A stretch of 32,113 bases of DNA from Opitutia bacterium (lineage in GTDB: Bacteria > Verrucomicrobiota > Verrucomicrobiia > Opitutales > Coraliomargaritaceae), in contig JAQXBA010000027.1 of NCBI GenBank assembly GCA_029252625.1, positions 1 to 32,113 on the forward strand, given 5' to 3'. The notes under the pieces are model-generated. The model had not been told where the DNA came from. It worked only from the letters and a program-made list of their open reading frames with translations, and made no database searches. The position numbers were made by a program, and so were the translations under genes. Positions 7,479-18,400 of this stretch are shown in pieces. How positions within the stretch are numbered: position 1 is the stretch's first letter; every line of letters starts with the position of its first letter.

Positions 7479-9212
7479 TCACCTAGCAAAGACTGCGCCG
7501 CTGAGAGCGGGGAGTTGTTTGTTGGATGCGCGGCTATCGGTGGCGTAGACGAGTCTCAAGCCGTCAAGGTTATCGCTGCTGAATGTCGCTTCGCTGTCAC
7601 CTCGGTTGAGAATGATCACGAGGCGCTCATCATTTAAGCTGCGTTCGAAGGCGAAGACATGCGAACCATTGCCTGTGTCGAGCACTTTGAAATCGCCGCG
7701 ACGTAGGGCGCCGTATTTGTGGCGTAGTCCGAGAGTGCTTTGGTAGGTGTCGCGTATTTCAGTATCGATTCGAGCCCACGCGGTGGGCATACGGTCTTCG
7801 GGGTCATCGGCACCCCACATGCCGATTTCGGTACCGTAGTAAATCATTGGTGCGCCGACGTAGGTGGCTTGAAAAAGAGCGAGCATTTTCCAAATTCGTC
7901 GGCCATTGGTGTCGGGTGCAGACTTGTTGTAGCCGTGCGTGCGAGCGTTGACTCGTTCGCCGTCGTCGTAATCGAACCAATCGTCGTTCTTGTATTCTGC
8001 AAAACTGTCGCGGTTGGCAATCGCGGAGGCCACGCGCTGCGTATCGTGTGAATCGATCAGATTTTGCAAGATGTGCTGGGTGTCGGCTGTATGTGATTGG
8101 AGCTCTGCTTTGAGGCGCTGTGCAAATTCACTGCTATTGATTTTAGCATCGATCAACCAGCCTTTGACGGGGATGGCAAAGCCACTATAATTCATCGCGG
8201 AATTAAAATGTGCGTCTCGCAGGAAGTCGGCTGAACTGCCCCAAATCTCAGCGGATGTAAATACCTCTGGATTTATCTCGCGGATGAAAGTATGCCACTC
8301 TTGCCAAAAGCCGTGCGGTACTTCTTCTGCTACGTCGAGACGCCAGCCGTCGATGCCGTCTGACGCATCGCCGTCGTCGTTGGGATCCATCCACCGCTTG
8401 CTGGCATTGAATATATAGCGCTTCGGGCCAGGAGCCAAATTTTGCCCAGATGGGTCGTTGGCAAACTCTGGCAAGCTGCTGAATCCGTACCAACCATTGT
8501 AGTCGAATTCATTACGTGCCGTGCGAGGATCATCGAAGGTAGTGATGTCATACCAACGTGCATAGCGAGACTTTTGAAATTTACTGCGAATGTCGGCAAA
8601 GGCGAAGAAGTCGCGTCCGGTATGGTTCCACACGCCGTCGATGATCACGCGGATGTCACGCGCCTTGGCTTCTTTAAGTAGTTCGAGAAACAGTTTGTCG
8701 GCGGCTGTCCATTGCCAGGAGCGCGGACTGCTGGTCTCTTTCGCGATGAGTGCGAGGTCGCCTTGTGGATCGGGGCCGAAGTGGGGGTCGATATGGTGAA
8801 AGCTGTTGCCGTCGTATTTATGCAGGGAGTCGGCATAGAAGATCGGGTTAAAATAAATACCGTTAATGCCAAGCTTCTTGAGTGTATCGAGCTTATCGAT
8901 CACGCCTTGGAGGTCACCACCGTAGCGACGATTTTGCAGCGTATCGTGGAAGTGTGGGCTGACTTGCTGTTCCCATTCAGCGCGCTGGTTCCAGTCAGTA
9001 TCCCAATCCGTTACTTGCCATGAGTGAGGCACTTTCTGCGGCTCGCTCAGTGAGGCGCGTGTGGGATCGTTACTGGGATCACCGTTGGCGAAACGCTCAG
9101 GGAAGATTTGATACCAGACGATGTCCTTCGCCCAATCAGGGGCATGTACCGCGTAAGTGGTGCTGGTTAGGAGGATTGAAACGACGACTATAGAAAAATG
9201 TATTTTAGCCAC
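7479..9212 (-). CDS. Secreted glycoside hydrolase family 13 (alpha-amylase superfamily)
   Basis: This 577-residue enzyme has a signal peptide cleaved near residue 24 (..TTYAVHA) and then a single GH13 barrel. Conserved regions: DGVWNH (192-197), GWRLDVAEE with nucleophile D293, SAEIWG with acid/base E322, and LIDSHDTQ with D390. IVWYQIFPERFANGDP and the RYGGDLQGVIDKLD segment are typical of the cyclomaltodextrinase / neopullulanase-like branch, so it probably cuts alpha-1,4 (perhaps alpha-1,6) bonds in maltodextrin or pullulan fragments. A short beta domain closes the C-terminus (VFAFERSLNDERLVIILNRG). The start is a GTG; no Shine-Dalgarno is visible. It is the third gene of the minus-strand cluster, 58 bases after the second. 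Exact specificity cannot be read from sequence. Confidence 0.9.
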   Translation of the reverse strand: MAKIHFSIVVVSILLTSTTYAVHAPDWAKDIVWYQIFPERFANGDPSNDPTRASLSEPQKVPHSWQVTDWDTDWNQRAEWEQQVSPHFHDTLQNRRYGGDLQGVIDKLDTLKKLGINGIYFNPIFYADSLHKYDGNSFHHIDPHFGPDPQGDLALIAKETSSPRSWQWTAADKLFLELLKEAKARDIRVIIDGVWNHTGRDFFAFADIRSKFQKSRYARWYDITTFDDPRTARNEFDYNGWYGFSSLPEFANDPSGQNLAPGPKRYIFNASKRWMDPNDDGDASDGIDGWRLDVAEEVPHGFWQEWHTFIREINPEVFTSAEIWGSSADFLRDAHFNSAMNYSGFAIPVKGWLIDAKINSSEFAQRLKAELQSHTADTQHILQNLIDSHDTQRVASAIANRDSFAEYKNDDWFDYDDGERVNARTHGYNKSAPDTNGRRIWKMLALFQATYVGAPMIYYGTEIGMWGADDPEDRMPTAWARIDTEIRDTYQSTLGLRHKYGALRRGDFKVLDTGNGSHVFAFERSLNDERLVIILNRGDSEATFSSDNLDGLRLVYATDSRASNKQLPALSGAVFAR

Positions 9213-9270
9213 GGTGGGACGTAATGAGCACGAATGGTTTTATTGAGGCAATGGTTGTTTCACTATTTAA

Positions 9271-12200
9271 TTACTCTACAATAACCCGATAGAATTTATG
9301 CATCAATGTGACCGGATTGATCGGGCTTGGATCGCTCCATGTCATGATACTTCCTGTGCCTGATATTCCCGTTCCAGTTGGTTCCTGAAACCAAGAAATG
9401 GAAGAGAGCATTTGGCTGGATTGCACGCCATAAGTAATGCCTAACACACTTGCCCATGAGAGGGTGAATTGATCGGTTGCGTTGACGACGCTCTCCACTA
9501 CTTGAAGATTCGAGTTGTTGTCTCGCGGGTTTGTGCCAGCTGTTTTTTCATCGGCATTGTTTTTACCGTCTTGGTCTTCGTCTCCGTCAGAGGATAGCAA
9601 CTTGATTGTTTGGCTCTGAGAACTAATCGGGCCTTTGTTACTGTTGTCGTGAGGATTGACTGCTCGGATTGAGACTGACACCTGATTCCCCTCAGCCGCA
9701 CTTACGGTGTATTCGCTCTCTGTGGTAATGAAGGTGACGGGATCGGCACTGTTGATAATTACACTGACTTCGTAATGTGGGACGACTCCTGCGGAATCTG
9801 CCGTCAGGTCCGACCAGTCGAACGTCGCCTGGTTTCCAATTTCGTAATCATAGTTGTTGGGGATGGAAGGATTCGTCGGAGTCGTGGTGGGAGCGGTGAC
9901 GTCGTAGACTTTGAGGTATTGGGCTTCGTAGGGCGCGTTTACCCATGCGTCTAAAGCCTCATTGGTGCTAGGAGTTGCGAGATTGTCAGCTGTAGTGGGC
10001 ACTTTTTTGAGGCCGACAAAGACGCCAGTGTCTTGCAGTTGTGTCTTGCTGTAACCAGAATTCCATAGCCATGTATCGCGACGATTTGAATCTTGGGCAG
10101 TGTAAGCAGCGATGTTTCTAGCATTATACGTGCGACCATCTTCAAAGCCTAAGAGTGATGTAAGTTCTGTGGGTAGCTTGAAGTTGTCGCTTTGATCGTT
10201 GTTTCGGTCGAGATTGGAAAATGCGATGACGACATCAGACGTGGCTGGTGAGGCATTTGCCGTTTCGTATTTGGCGGCGGCGAAGATTTGGTTGTTAGAA
10301 CCATCACCATCGAGGAACCAACGGTTCGGGCTGCGGAGCGCTGGGCTGTTGAGGCGAGCGGTTTGGATGCCGGAATAAACAGCGTAGAGCTGGTCGTTGC
10401 CCACGTCTGCGTCATTCCAGATGGGCATCATCGAATTCCAACGTTTGAAGTGGGGGATGGTTTTTCCAAAGTTGGTTTCATAATGATCATAGCCGAAGTT
10501 GTAATTGTCGCTGGCATCATCATTGCCTTTGTTATCGGTCACGATGCCAAGTTCTTGGCCTGGGAAGATGAGCGATGCGGAGTCCATCATCCCGACTGCC
10601 GAATTACGCACGAGTGCTTGCCAAGGGTCTGAGTAGCTTTCCTCGTCATGTGAGGTTGTGTTAGCGAGGACGAGTGCTTGACCGTAGGAATTGCGGCGGC
10701 CTTCGAAGATGTCTTTATAATCTTGAGCGCTGCCCGCAGATTTAAGAGGGAAGACGATATTTTCATTGAGAATTTCAAAGTGGCGACTGGAGCGGTAGGT
10801 CACTTCACCACCGTCGAGTGATTCGCTCATCATGACAAAGTTCCACTTGTGGCTGCGGGCGACGTTGATGATGTATTCCCATGCTCGCGGCGGCAGACCC
10901 TGCCCGAAGTCGCAACGTAGGCCGTCGATGCCTTTCGCATCCCATGCGTAGCGGGTGGCGTCGTCACCGTCTAAGGATGTGGAATTCCGATTCTGTCCTG
11001 CGGGGCGGGTTTGATCTAACCAAAATACGGCATACTCAGCAAAGTAGTCCCAGACGCGTCGAGTGACGTTCCATTGCTGTCCGCCTTGAGTGAAGTCGAG
11101 TGTAGTCCAGTCTGTATCTGTAGCGTCAAACCAATCGCCTTCACCTTTATAGCTGGAGCGCTCTGGTTCGGAATCATATTCGACCAGTGCATCGTAGCGG
11201 CCAAAGAATACATCCTTTACGTCGTTCCATTTGCCAAAGTCAAAGCGGTCTGGGCCAGGTGCGATGTTGGCTCCTGAAGATGCGCGGTTGCCATAGTTGC
11301 CATCCGCAGAGAAGAAGCGTGCCTCATGATTGCGGATTTCATCGGTAGGTGACCATGCGGCATCGCCATCGCGTTGGAAGAGATCGACTCCGATTTGAGC
11401 GAGTTCGACGTCGAACGCGGTGTGGTTAAACGGAGCGTCGAGCATGATGCCCACGCCCTTGGTGTCGGCTGCTGCGGCAAAGTCTTGGAATGCGATCATC
11501 GCAGTGGCTCGATTGGCGTCTAGCGAGACATTACCATCATAGTTGGTACTCATCAGCTCGTTGACTGCGAAGAAATTTTTCACGGCGTAGGGGCTGCCTG
11601 GATCGTAAAGTGCACTGCCGCTACCATAGCCATCGACTGGTTCGCGTCCATCCACACCATTGGGATGAATCGGTTGGAACCAGAGCCAGTTCATGCCGAG
11701 GCCCTTGAGGTAGTCGAGATTCCATCGGCTGCCTGTATAGTTGCCGCCACCATCGGTGTAATTGTGCGGTGCGTTTGTGCCGTCGTGTAGATCTTCCAGC
11801 GTGGAACGCGTCGCAAATGTATCACCATCGGCTTCGACGTTGAAGACATTCATTACGTAGAGCTGCACGTTGCGGGAATCTACGGGAGCAACGACAACAG
11901 CGTGGTCGCGCAAACCATACCAGATCCAGTTGTTTGGATCGTTGCTGTTTTCTGCAATTGAATCGGATGTTTTGAAGCGTGCACTTAGACGATAAGCACC
12001 AGTCATGGATGCTGGAATGGTGAGCTCCCAAATACTGTTGGCATCGGCATCGGTCATATTGATCGGTGCGTAGTAATGACCAGTGCTCGTGTCTGTGTCT
12101 GCGGCAGAGTCCGTAATGGTCGTGCCGTTGATTCCTACGATGCCGTCGGGATAGCCGTCACTATTTTTATCGTTCCGAGCCAGATCGCGACGGTTCAGGT

Positions 12201-12423
12201 TGGTAAAGACTTCGACGTCGGTGATGTTGCTGAAGCTTGTGAGATTCCACAGCACTTCGATATCGGCGGTGGTGCCAGCAATTTCATCAATGAAGACGTG
12301 TGATGTCGAATATTCGGCGCTTCGAAAGTTATAGCCAGGTGCACGCACTTCTAAATAGCCAACCGCATGGGCAAGACTGGCTGTCGCTAGTAAGAGTGCT
12401 AAGGTGCTTAGTTTGGCTTTCAT
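9271..12423 (-). CDS. Large secreted GH13 enzyme with TSP3-like and C-terminal beta domain
   Basis: This 1050-residue protein has a signal peptide (MKAKLSTLALLLATASLAHA) and an N-terminal beta domain of about 170 residues (ending near WIWYGLRDHAVVV). The GH13 barrel follows: DAPFNH (329-334), GLRCDFGQG with nucleophile D505, MMSESLDGG with E534, and SHDEES with H592/D593. After it come a C-terminal beta sheet, an FN3-like domain (about 845-930), a short Asp-rich TSP3-like segment (SSDGDEDQDGKNNADE), and a terminal beta domain ending in KFYRVIVE that matches the end of the 2833-residue neighbour. It presumably attacks alpha-glucan outside the cell. It lies 9 bases after the giant gene, so they are co-transcribed. 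Confidence 0.88.
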   Translation of the reverse strand: MKAKLSTLALLLATASLAHAVGYLEVRAPGYNFRSAEYSTSHVFIDEIAGTTADIEVLWNLTSFSNITDVEVFTNLNRRDLARNDKNSDGYPDGIVGINGTTITDSAADTDTSTGHYYAPINMTDADANSIWELTIPASMTGAYRLSARFKTSDSIAENSNDPNNWIWYGLRDHAVVVAPVDSRNVQLYVMNVFNVEADGDTFATRSTLEDLHDGTNAPHNYTDGGGNYTGSRWNLDYLKGLGMNWLWFQPIHPNGVDGREPVDGYGSGSALYDPGSPYAVKNFFAVNELMSTNYDGNVSLDANRATAMIAFQDFAAAADTKGVGIMLDAPFNHTAFDVELAQIGVDLFQRDGDAAWSPTDEIRNHEARFFSADGNYGNRASSGANIAPGPDRFDFGKWNDVKDVFFGRYDALVEYDSEPERSSYKGEGDWFDATDTDWTTLDFTQGGQQWNVTRRVWDYFAEYAVFWLDQTRPAGQNRNSTSLDGDDATRYAWDAKGIDGLRCDFGQGLPPRAWEYIINVARSHKWNFVMMSESLDGGEVTYRSSRHFEILNENIVFPLKSAGSAQDYKDIFEGRRNSYGQALVLANTTSHDEESYSDPWQALVRNSAVGMMDSASLIFPGQELGIVTDNKGNDDASDNYNFGYDHYETNFGKTIPHFKRWNSMMPIWNDADVGNDQLYAVYSGIQTARLNSPALRSPNRWFLDGDGSNNQIFAAAKYETANASPATSDVVIAFSNLDRNNDQSDNFKLPTELTSLLGFEDGRTYNARNIAAYTAQDSNRRDTWLWNSGYSKTQLQDTGVFVGLKKVPTTADNLATPSTNEALDAWVNAPYEAQYLKVYDVTAPTTTPTNPSIPNNYDYEIGNQATFDWSDLTADSAGVVPHYEVSVIINSADPVTFITTESEYTVSAAEGNQVSVSIRAVNPHDNSNKGPISSQSQTIKLLSSDGDEDQDGKNNADEKTAGTNPRDNNSNLQVVESVVNATDQFTLSWASVLGITYGVQSSQMLSSISWFQEPTGTGISGTGSIMTWSDPSPINPVTLMHKFYRVIVE

Positions 12424-12432
12424 GCTGAGAAG

Positions 12433-15400
12433 CTATGGTCGGGTGATTTCGATCTTGTAGAAACGATTATCAATGGTGGTTGGATCTGGAGTGGTTTCGG
12501 TGCCGTCGTCGGTGAAGACGTGGGCGGTGTTGTCCTCGCTGATACTGAAGCTGCTGCCAGCGGTCTGCCAAGTCTGTGTGAGATCATCGACATACCAGAC
12601 ACGGTAGCTGCGGCCTGCGAGAACGGGGAAGGTCACAGTGAACCCACCGCTGCCGTCGCCTTCAATCAGACCTTGCGGTAGACAGTTGAACTCTGCTGAG
12701 TCGGGGTCGAGCCCGAGGACGAATTCTTCGTAGTTGGTGTAAGGGTCGCCGTCGGTGTTGCCCGCGCTGCCGTCGTGGCCGGTGCCAAGATCGGGATTGA
12801 GGCCGTTGTCACGCTCCCACCAGTTCGGCAGGGTGTCGCCATCGTTGTCGGTGGCGCTGGTTTCGAGCATGAGGCTGGCGGTGAAGTTGTTTTGACCGAT
12901 CTTGTTGGAGAACTCGATTTGCTGGGTGAGTGCTTGGTTGCGCATGTTGAGGGCATCCCACTCGGTGGTGCCAGGCTCATCATCGACCGCGCTGCTGTTT
13001 ACCTCTGTATTGACGTCGTAGCTGAGGGCGACGCTGACGGGCTCGACGCCACCGCGATTGAGCAGGTGCACGCGCGGTGTCGGGAATTCATCGACCAGTG
13101 GATCGAGGTCGTATTGGCCGCGGCTGATCAAGTTCCACAGGTTGGGGGAGAGACCGTTGCGCACGTAGAGTCGATTGACGTCGCCGCTCAGTGCATAGGC
13201 GGCTTGCAATTCGGGCTTCAAATTATCGAGCGTAATGGTTTTAACGATGTGTCCGCCTGGTGCGGTAAATGTCCAGCCAGTGCCACTACCACTAGCAGCG
13301 ACTGCGTAGAGACTGTTGACGTATTGTGTGCTGCCGTTGGCTGACCAGTCCTTAAACGCAGAGGTGCGGCGTGCGCCGATCTGACTGCCATCGACGTTGG
13401 TGGTGCCTTCGTCCTCGGTTTCGCCGCCAGCATAAGTTGGCTGTGTGCCGATGATTTGATAGACTGCGCCGCTTTGTGCATTGCGGGCAAAGGCTGCGAC
13501 GCAGCGTCCACCGATGGCTTCGAGCACTGCAAAGGAAGATGCATTGTAGAGCAGGTATTCGTCCTCTCCGTCGAGGTCGATGTCCTCGGCACTTGCGATT
13601 GCCACTGCTGGAGCTGCTGCGGCCCATGTGTCGACTCGCTTGTAGAGCGCGGCAAAGCGCATTTGCGATTGAGCGCGCTTGGAGAAGTCGGCGAGGTTGT
13701 TGAAGTCCGTGTCTGGATAGATATAAGCGCCGGTGCTGAATTTGCTCAGGTCGTTGTTTTGCTGATTGTGGAAGGCGGTGACAAACATCGCAGCGTGGGC
13801 AGCGGTGCGTCCGAGTTGTGCAGTGTCGTTGCTGCCGATGGCATCGACTTCAGTCCACGTGTCGTCGGCAATGCCGTTGAAGCCCACTTCGCCAAATGTA
13901 TCCGGTAAGTTGATACCGCTGCGCACCTCAAAGGTTTTACCAGCGAGGCCTTCTTCACGGCTACCTTGGCCGTCATACCAGTTGGCGTAATTCTCTTGAG
14001 TGGCGTGGTCGATGAAGTCCTTCGCAGTCGTCACGAGGCTTTGCCCTGTGCCGCGGTCGATTGTGCCCCAGGTGTCTCCTAAGCCGTCGGCGGGTTGTGA
14101 GAGATCCACTTGACCGGTTGCGACGTCTTCGAGTGTGACGAGCTCGATCCACGGGCGGTTGGCGAGCCAACGTAGGTTGAGATCGTAGGCGTCGGCGTTG
14201 GTGCCGGTGCGGAAGTCTTCCCAGTCGTTGAGGAGGCAGAGCACTTGGTCGGCAGTGCCACTGCGTGCGCGACGGCTGAGCAGCTCGCGAAGGGAGAGAT
14301 TGAGCCCGCTGTCTTCGTTGAGAAAGCGGAAGGTGCTGGCGAAGTCATGAATCGGGAAGAGCTCGATGCCATTGACTTCGTTGATGCGGTAGCCTGATTC
14401 GCCGAGCGCATTGGTGCGGCCGAACCATTTGAAGTAGTGGCGCATCTGATCAACCACGGTGTGGGTGAATCCCATCGAGTTGATCGTTGCAAGCACGCCG
14501 TCGTCGACGACGCGTTCGGCTGGCCAGAAGATCGTTTTTGAGGGGGCGGAACTATAGATTTCGGTGAGCACGGTATCCGCCAGATCGACGCTGTCTTGTG
14601 TGAATGCGGTGGTGGCAAACGGCACGACTTGGTCGGCAAAGGTAGTGCCGAACAGCATCGCATCGCCGGACACGAGCAGGCCGCTGATTCGGGCGTTTAG
14701 GGTCGGGCCGTCGCGGTAGGCTTTACCAACAGCAGGATCGGCGACTGCCCATTGCAGCGCAGAGGCGAGGGTCGGCGTGATGTGCAGGTTGACGGCGGCA
14801 TTGAAGGCATCGTGCGCATCGACCATGCGGAAGTAGCCTGCGCCGGCATCGTCGTTGATACGGTCGTGCATTTCATTGGCCGAGCGGATTGGCTGGTTGC
14901 CGTGCGTGATAAGCGCGATCTTTGCGCGCTTGCCACGATCGTTGTCACCAGTGCGGCTGAACCAACTGTAGAGAATACTTTTATCGCCGCCGAGGTTACT
15001 TTGATCCTTGTAGTAAGAAGAGGCGATGAAGTCGTTGCGGATCGAGTCACGTACGTCACTGCGTCCACCGATGTCGCCAGCACCTGGGCCGGAGTTGTCG
15101 ATGCCGTCGCGTGTGGTGTAGACTTGGAAGTTGAGGTTGTCGGCTGTCCCATTCCAACCAGCGTCGATCAGTGCCTGACGGCTGATCGATGCTTCCAGGG
15201 AGTCGAGTTCGGAATTGAAGTAAGCTTGGCCGAAGCCGTTGGCATCGGCTTGTGTGCGTCGCACGACGCCCTTGGCAAAGAGATCTTCGCCGATGGCGGT
15301 GGTATTGTCGCCAGAGTCGGTGTCGAGATAGACGGCACCATTGTCCGCTGAATAAATCGCGACGACCGCTTCCCACAGCATGTTGGTGCGTGTGTCGACT

Positions 15401-18400
15401 TCTTCGGGTAGGGCGGACTCACCCACGGCTGTGTTGCCAGTATCGATCACGATGTAGGCATCGAGATTACCTTCTTCGGCAAAGGCTTGGAGGTCGTGGA
15501 AGTCAAAGCGGAAGTAGACTTTACCGTCGGCACCACCATCACGGAAGTAGAACGCTACGATGTCGCGCGATTCATCGAAACCGTCGTAGGCTTTGTAGAT
15601 GTCGGAGCCTTGGTTATTGGTGCCATTGCCATCGTATTCGTCGAGAGCCAGCAAGTCGTCAATTGTCCAGTCGGTGAATTCGTTTAGGTTCACAACGTTA
15701 CCCACAGTATCGTCCTCGCCTGGGCCAATGATGATCGAATTGGCTAGAGGTGGCGGCACGTTGTCGTCTTCAAGTGGACGTGTGCCGTTGGCGAGTTCGG
15801 TGACGTTGTCAAAGCCATCACCGTCAGGGTCGCCGGTGCCGCCTTGATCGGGATCGCCATCTGCGGCGGTTGCAGTGCGGAGGCTATCGACGCCGTCGTC
15901 GAGTGGGTCGAGCCCGTTGTCTTTCTCCCAACCATCTGGGAGGCCGTCGCCGTCGGTGTCACGGTTGAGCGGGTCGGTTTCGGACCATGCTTCGCCTGCG
16001 TCGTAGTTGCGGTCGGCATTGGTGTCGCCTTCGATGACGCCGTCAAAGTTGGTATCTTCGCCGTAACCATCACTGGCACCATCGGTGTCGCTGTCGGGAT
16101 TGTTTGGATCGGTTTCGAGCCATGTGTCAGCCGAATCGAGGATGCCGTCGGGCCAGTCACGCGCGAGCCATGGATTAAAGGTTGGATCGATACTGGCTCC
16201 GTCGCCGTCCACCCAACCATTGCAGTTGGCGTCTTCCACGCCGTCCATGATGCCGTCGTTGTCGGTGTCAGGATCGGTGGGGTCGGTGACTGTGCCAGCG
16301 GCTTGGCGTGTGCGGTCACCGCCTAGGCTGATGCTGTCGACGTTGGGAACGCTGCCATAGTTATCAACGGTATTGTAGAAAGGAGGGTCGAGGTCGGCGA
16401 TGAAGTTCGGGAATCCGTCACCGTTCGTATCGGTGGTGAGGATCGTGCCGAATGCGTAGATACTGTTTGTGTCGGTATCGGTGAATGGCTCGCTGAGCTC
16501 ACCTGCGTCGTGGGCGCCGTTATTGTTGTCGTCGTTCCAATCAAATACAGTGTTGCCTGCACCTATAGCAGGGGTGAGGACATCACTGTCGTGGTCATAG
16601 CCAGTGTCGGTGAACGCCTCACCGATTTGCGTGGCATTACGCCAGCCGACTTCTAGCCCATCGGGCAGCCCGTCGCCATCAGTATCTGGTGAGAATGGGT
16701 TGGAGCTGCCATACGCGTAGTAGGTGTGTATGTCACCGTTGGTCCATTGATCAGATGTAACGATGGGTAATTTCTGGGCGGTGTTCTCGTCGTTGTCGAG
16801 GAGGCCGTCGTCATCGTCATCGGTATCCGCATCGCTTTCGGCGACGAGTTCGCGGAAGAGGACGGTGGTATTGCGATCAGCGGTATTGTTACCGCCAGGT
16901 GAGGTGACGGTTGCGGTGAATCGGTAACTGCCTGCTGCGATGTCGGACCAGAGGAAATTCCAGAATCGGCTGCTGCCTTCCTCGAAGGTCGGTGGGGTGG
17001 CGGGAGTAATGGAGGAGCCTCTCAGGTTAACGAAGTTGAGCGTCACATTGGTAGCATCGAGATTGGTTGCGACTTGAATGGTAAACTGCCGATCAGTTGC
17101 GATGGGGTTGGGGATGTCTGGAAGGATGATTTCGTAAGGACGCCCATCGGAGCCGAGTTCAGGTGGATTGATAATCAACACGCGTGGCGTCGTGACTGGC
17201 AGGGCGCGAACGATCCGGCTGGACTCAAAATCTGTTCCTAAAGGACGGTCATGTGTCACGGTGATCTTATGATCGTAACTCGGTAGATCGTTGTAAAGAT
17301 TGGGTAGCTGGAAGGCGAGTGCATGGTAGTCACTCGTTTCATTGTAGATAATTGAGTAGTCATCGCGACTTTGTGAATCGCCGAGGTTACCTTGCTCGGA
17401 AGAGCCGATACGTATGAGGAAACGATCCTTTAATTGCGATTCGCTCAGACCATCGGCCAGTGGTTTGGTGAAGTAAACCTTCATGACGTAGCTGTCATCG
17501 ACGATTTGACCATCTGAGGCTGGGAAGGCGATGAAGACACGCTCGTCAGGGCCGTCGACAGCTACATTGCGGACAAGGGTAGTGTAGTGACCATTGCTGT
17601 CGCTTAGAGCGAAATCCTGATACGCAGCGGAGGAGAGCTCGCGCAGGCGCACCTTGATGACTGCCGTTCCATCTCCTATATTGGAGGCGGGGATGTTGCT
17701 GTAGTCGAGGCGCCATTCTTTGCGATAGCTGGGGTCTGAGGGTGTGATGTTCAAACTGGCGGTGAGCTCGCTGGCGAGCACCCAGTTCTCAGTCAGGTTG
17801 TTATCCCAAGTTCCGTTTTCGTTGAGGTCTTCATAGGCCTCGCCCTCATCGTATATGCTATCTTGGTCTGTATCTGTGAAAGGTTCGAAGCCGACACCAT
17901 TACCATTGCTGACGCCAGTTTCCATGTCGTCATTGGATGTATCCGCATCTTCGATACGATACCAAACTTCTTCGACGGTAGCGTCGGTGCGCACGACTAC
18001 GCCGTAGTTGGAGCCGCTGACGGTGTCGCCGTTGTTTTCGGGATAGCGAATCTCACCCTGAGGGCGTTCCGTATCATAGTAGAAGGTTTGCTTAAAGGTG
18101 TTGTAGATCGAGGCTTTACCATTTCGATCCAAGAAGGCACGGGCGGCAATCATGTGCATGCCTTCTTCGAGTCCAGTTTCGGAGACGCCATAGTCATTGT
18201 GTGGGCGCACGGTGACGGTGGTGAGGTCGCGCTCGCCGGTTTGGAACGTAGTCATCATCTCCGTCTTCAGAGCTACTTCAGGCGCCCCGCTCGGGAATAC
18301 GCTGGCCGCTCCGGTCTTATAAACGCCGATCTTGTATTTGAGTGTGCCCGCAGGTGTGGGGTCGATCTCAGCGCGCCACCAGTTGTCACCACCTGCAGTG

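Noticed and set aside
13456-16360. Long antisense and alternate-frame ORFs across the giant enzyme gene
   Set aside because: The Asp-rich repeat coding gives open shadow frames on both strands; their translations are Val/Gly/Thr- or Arg-rich without domains.
15750-16850. Repetitive Asp-rich region considered as a DNA repeat or CRISPR-like array
   Set aside because: The periodicity follows TSP3-type protein repeats in frame; the DNA units are irregular and there are no spacers.
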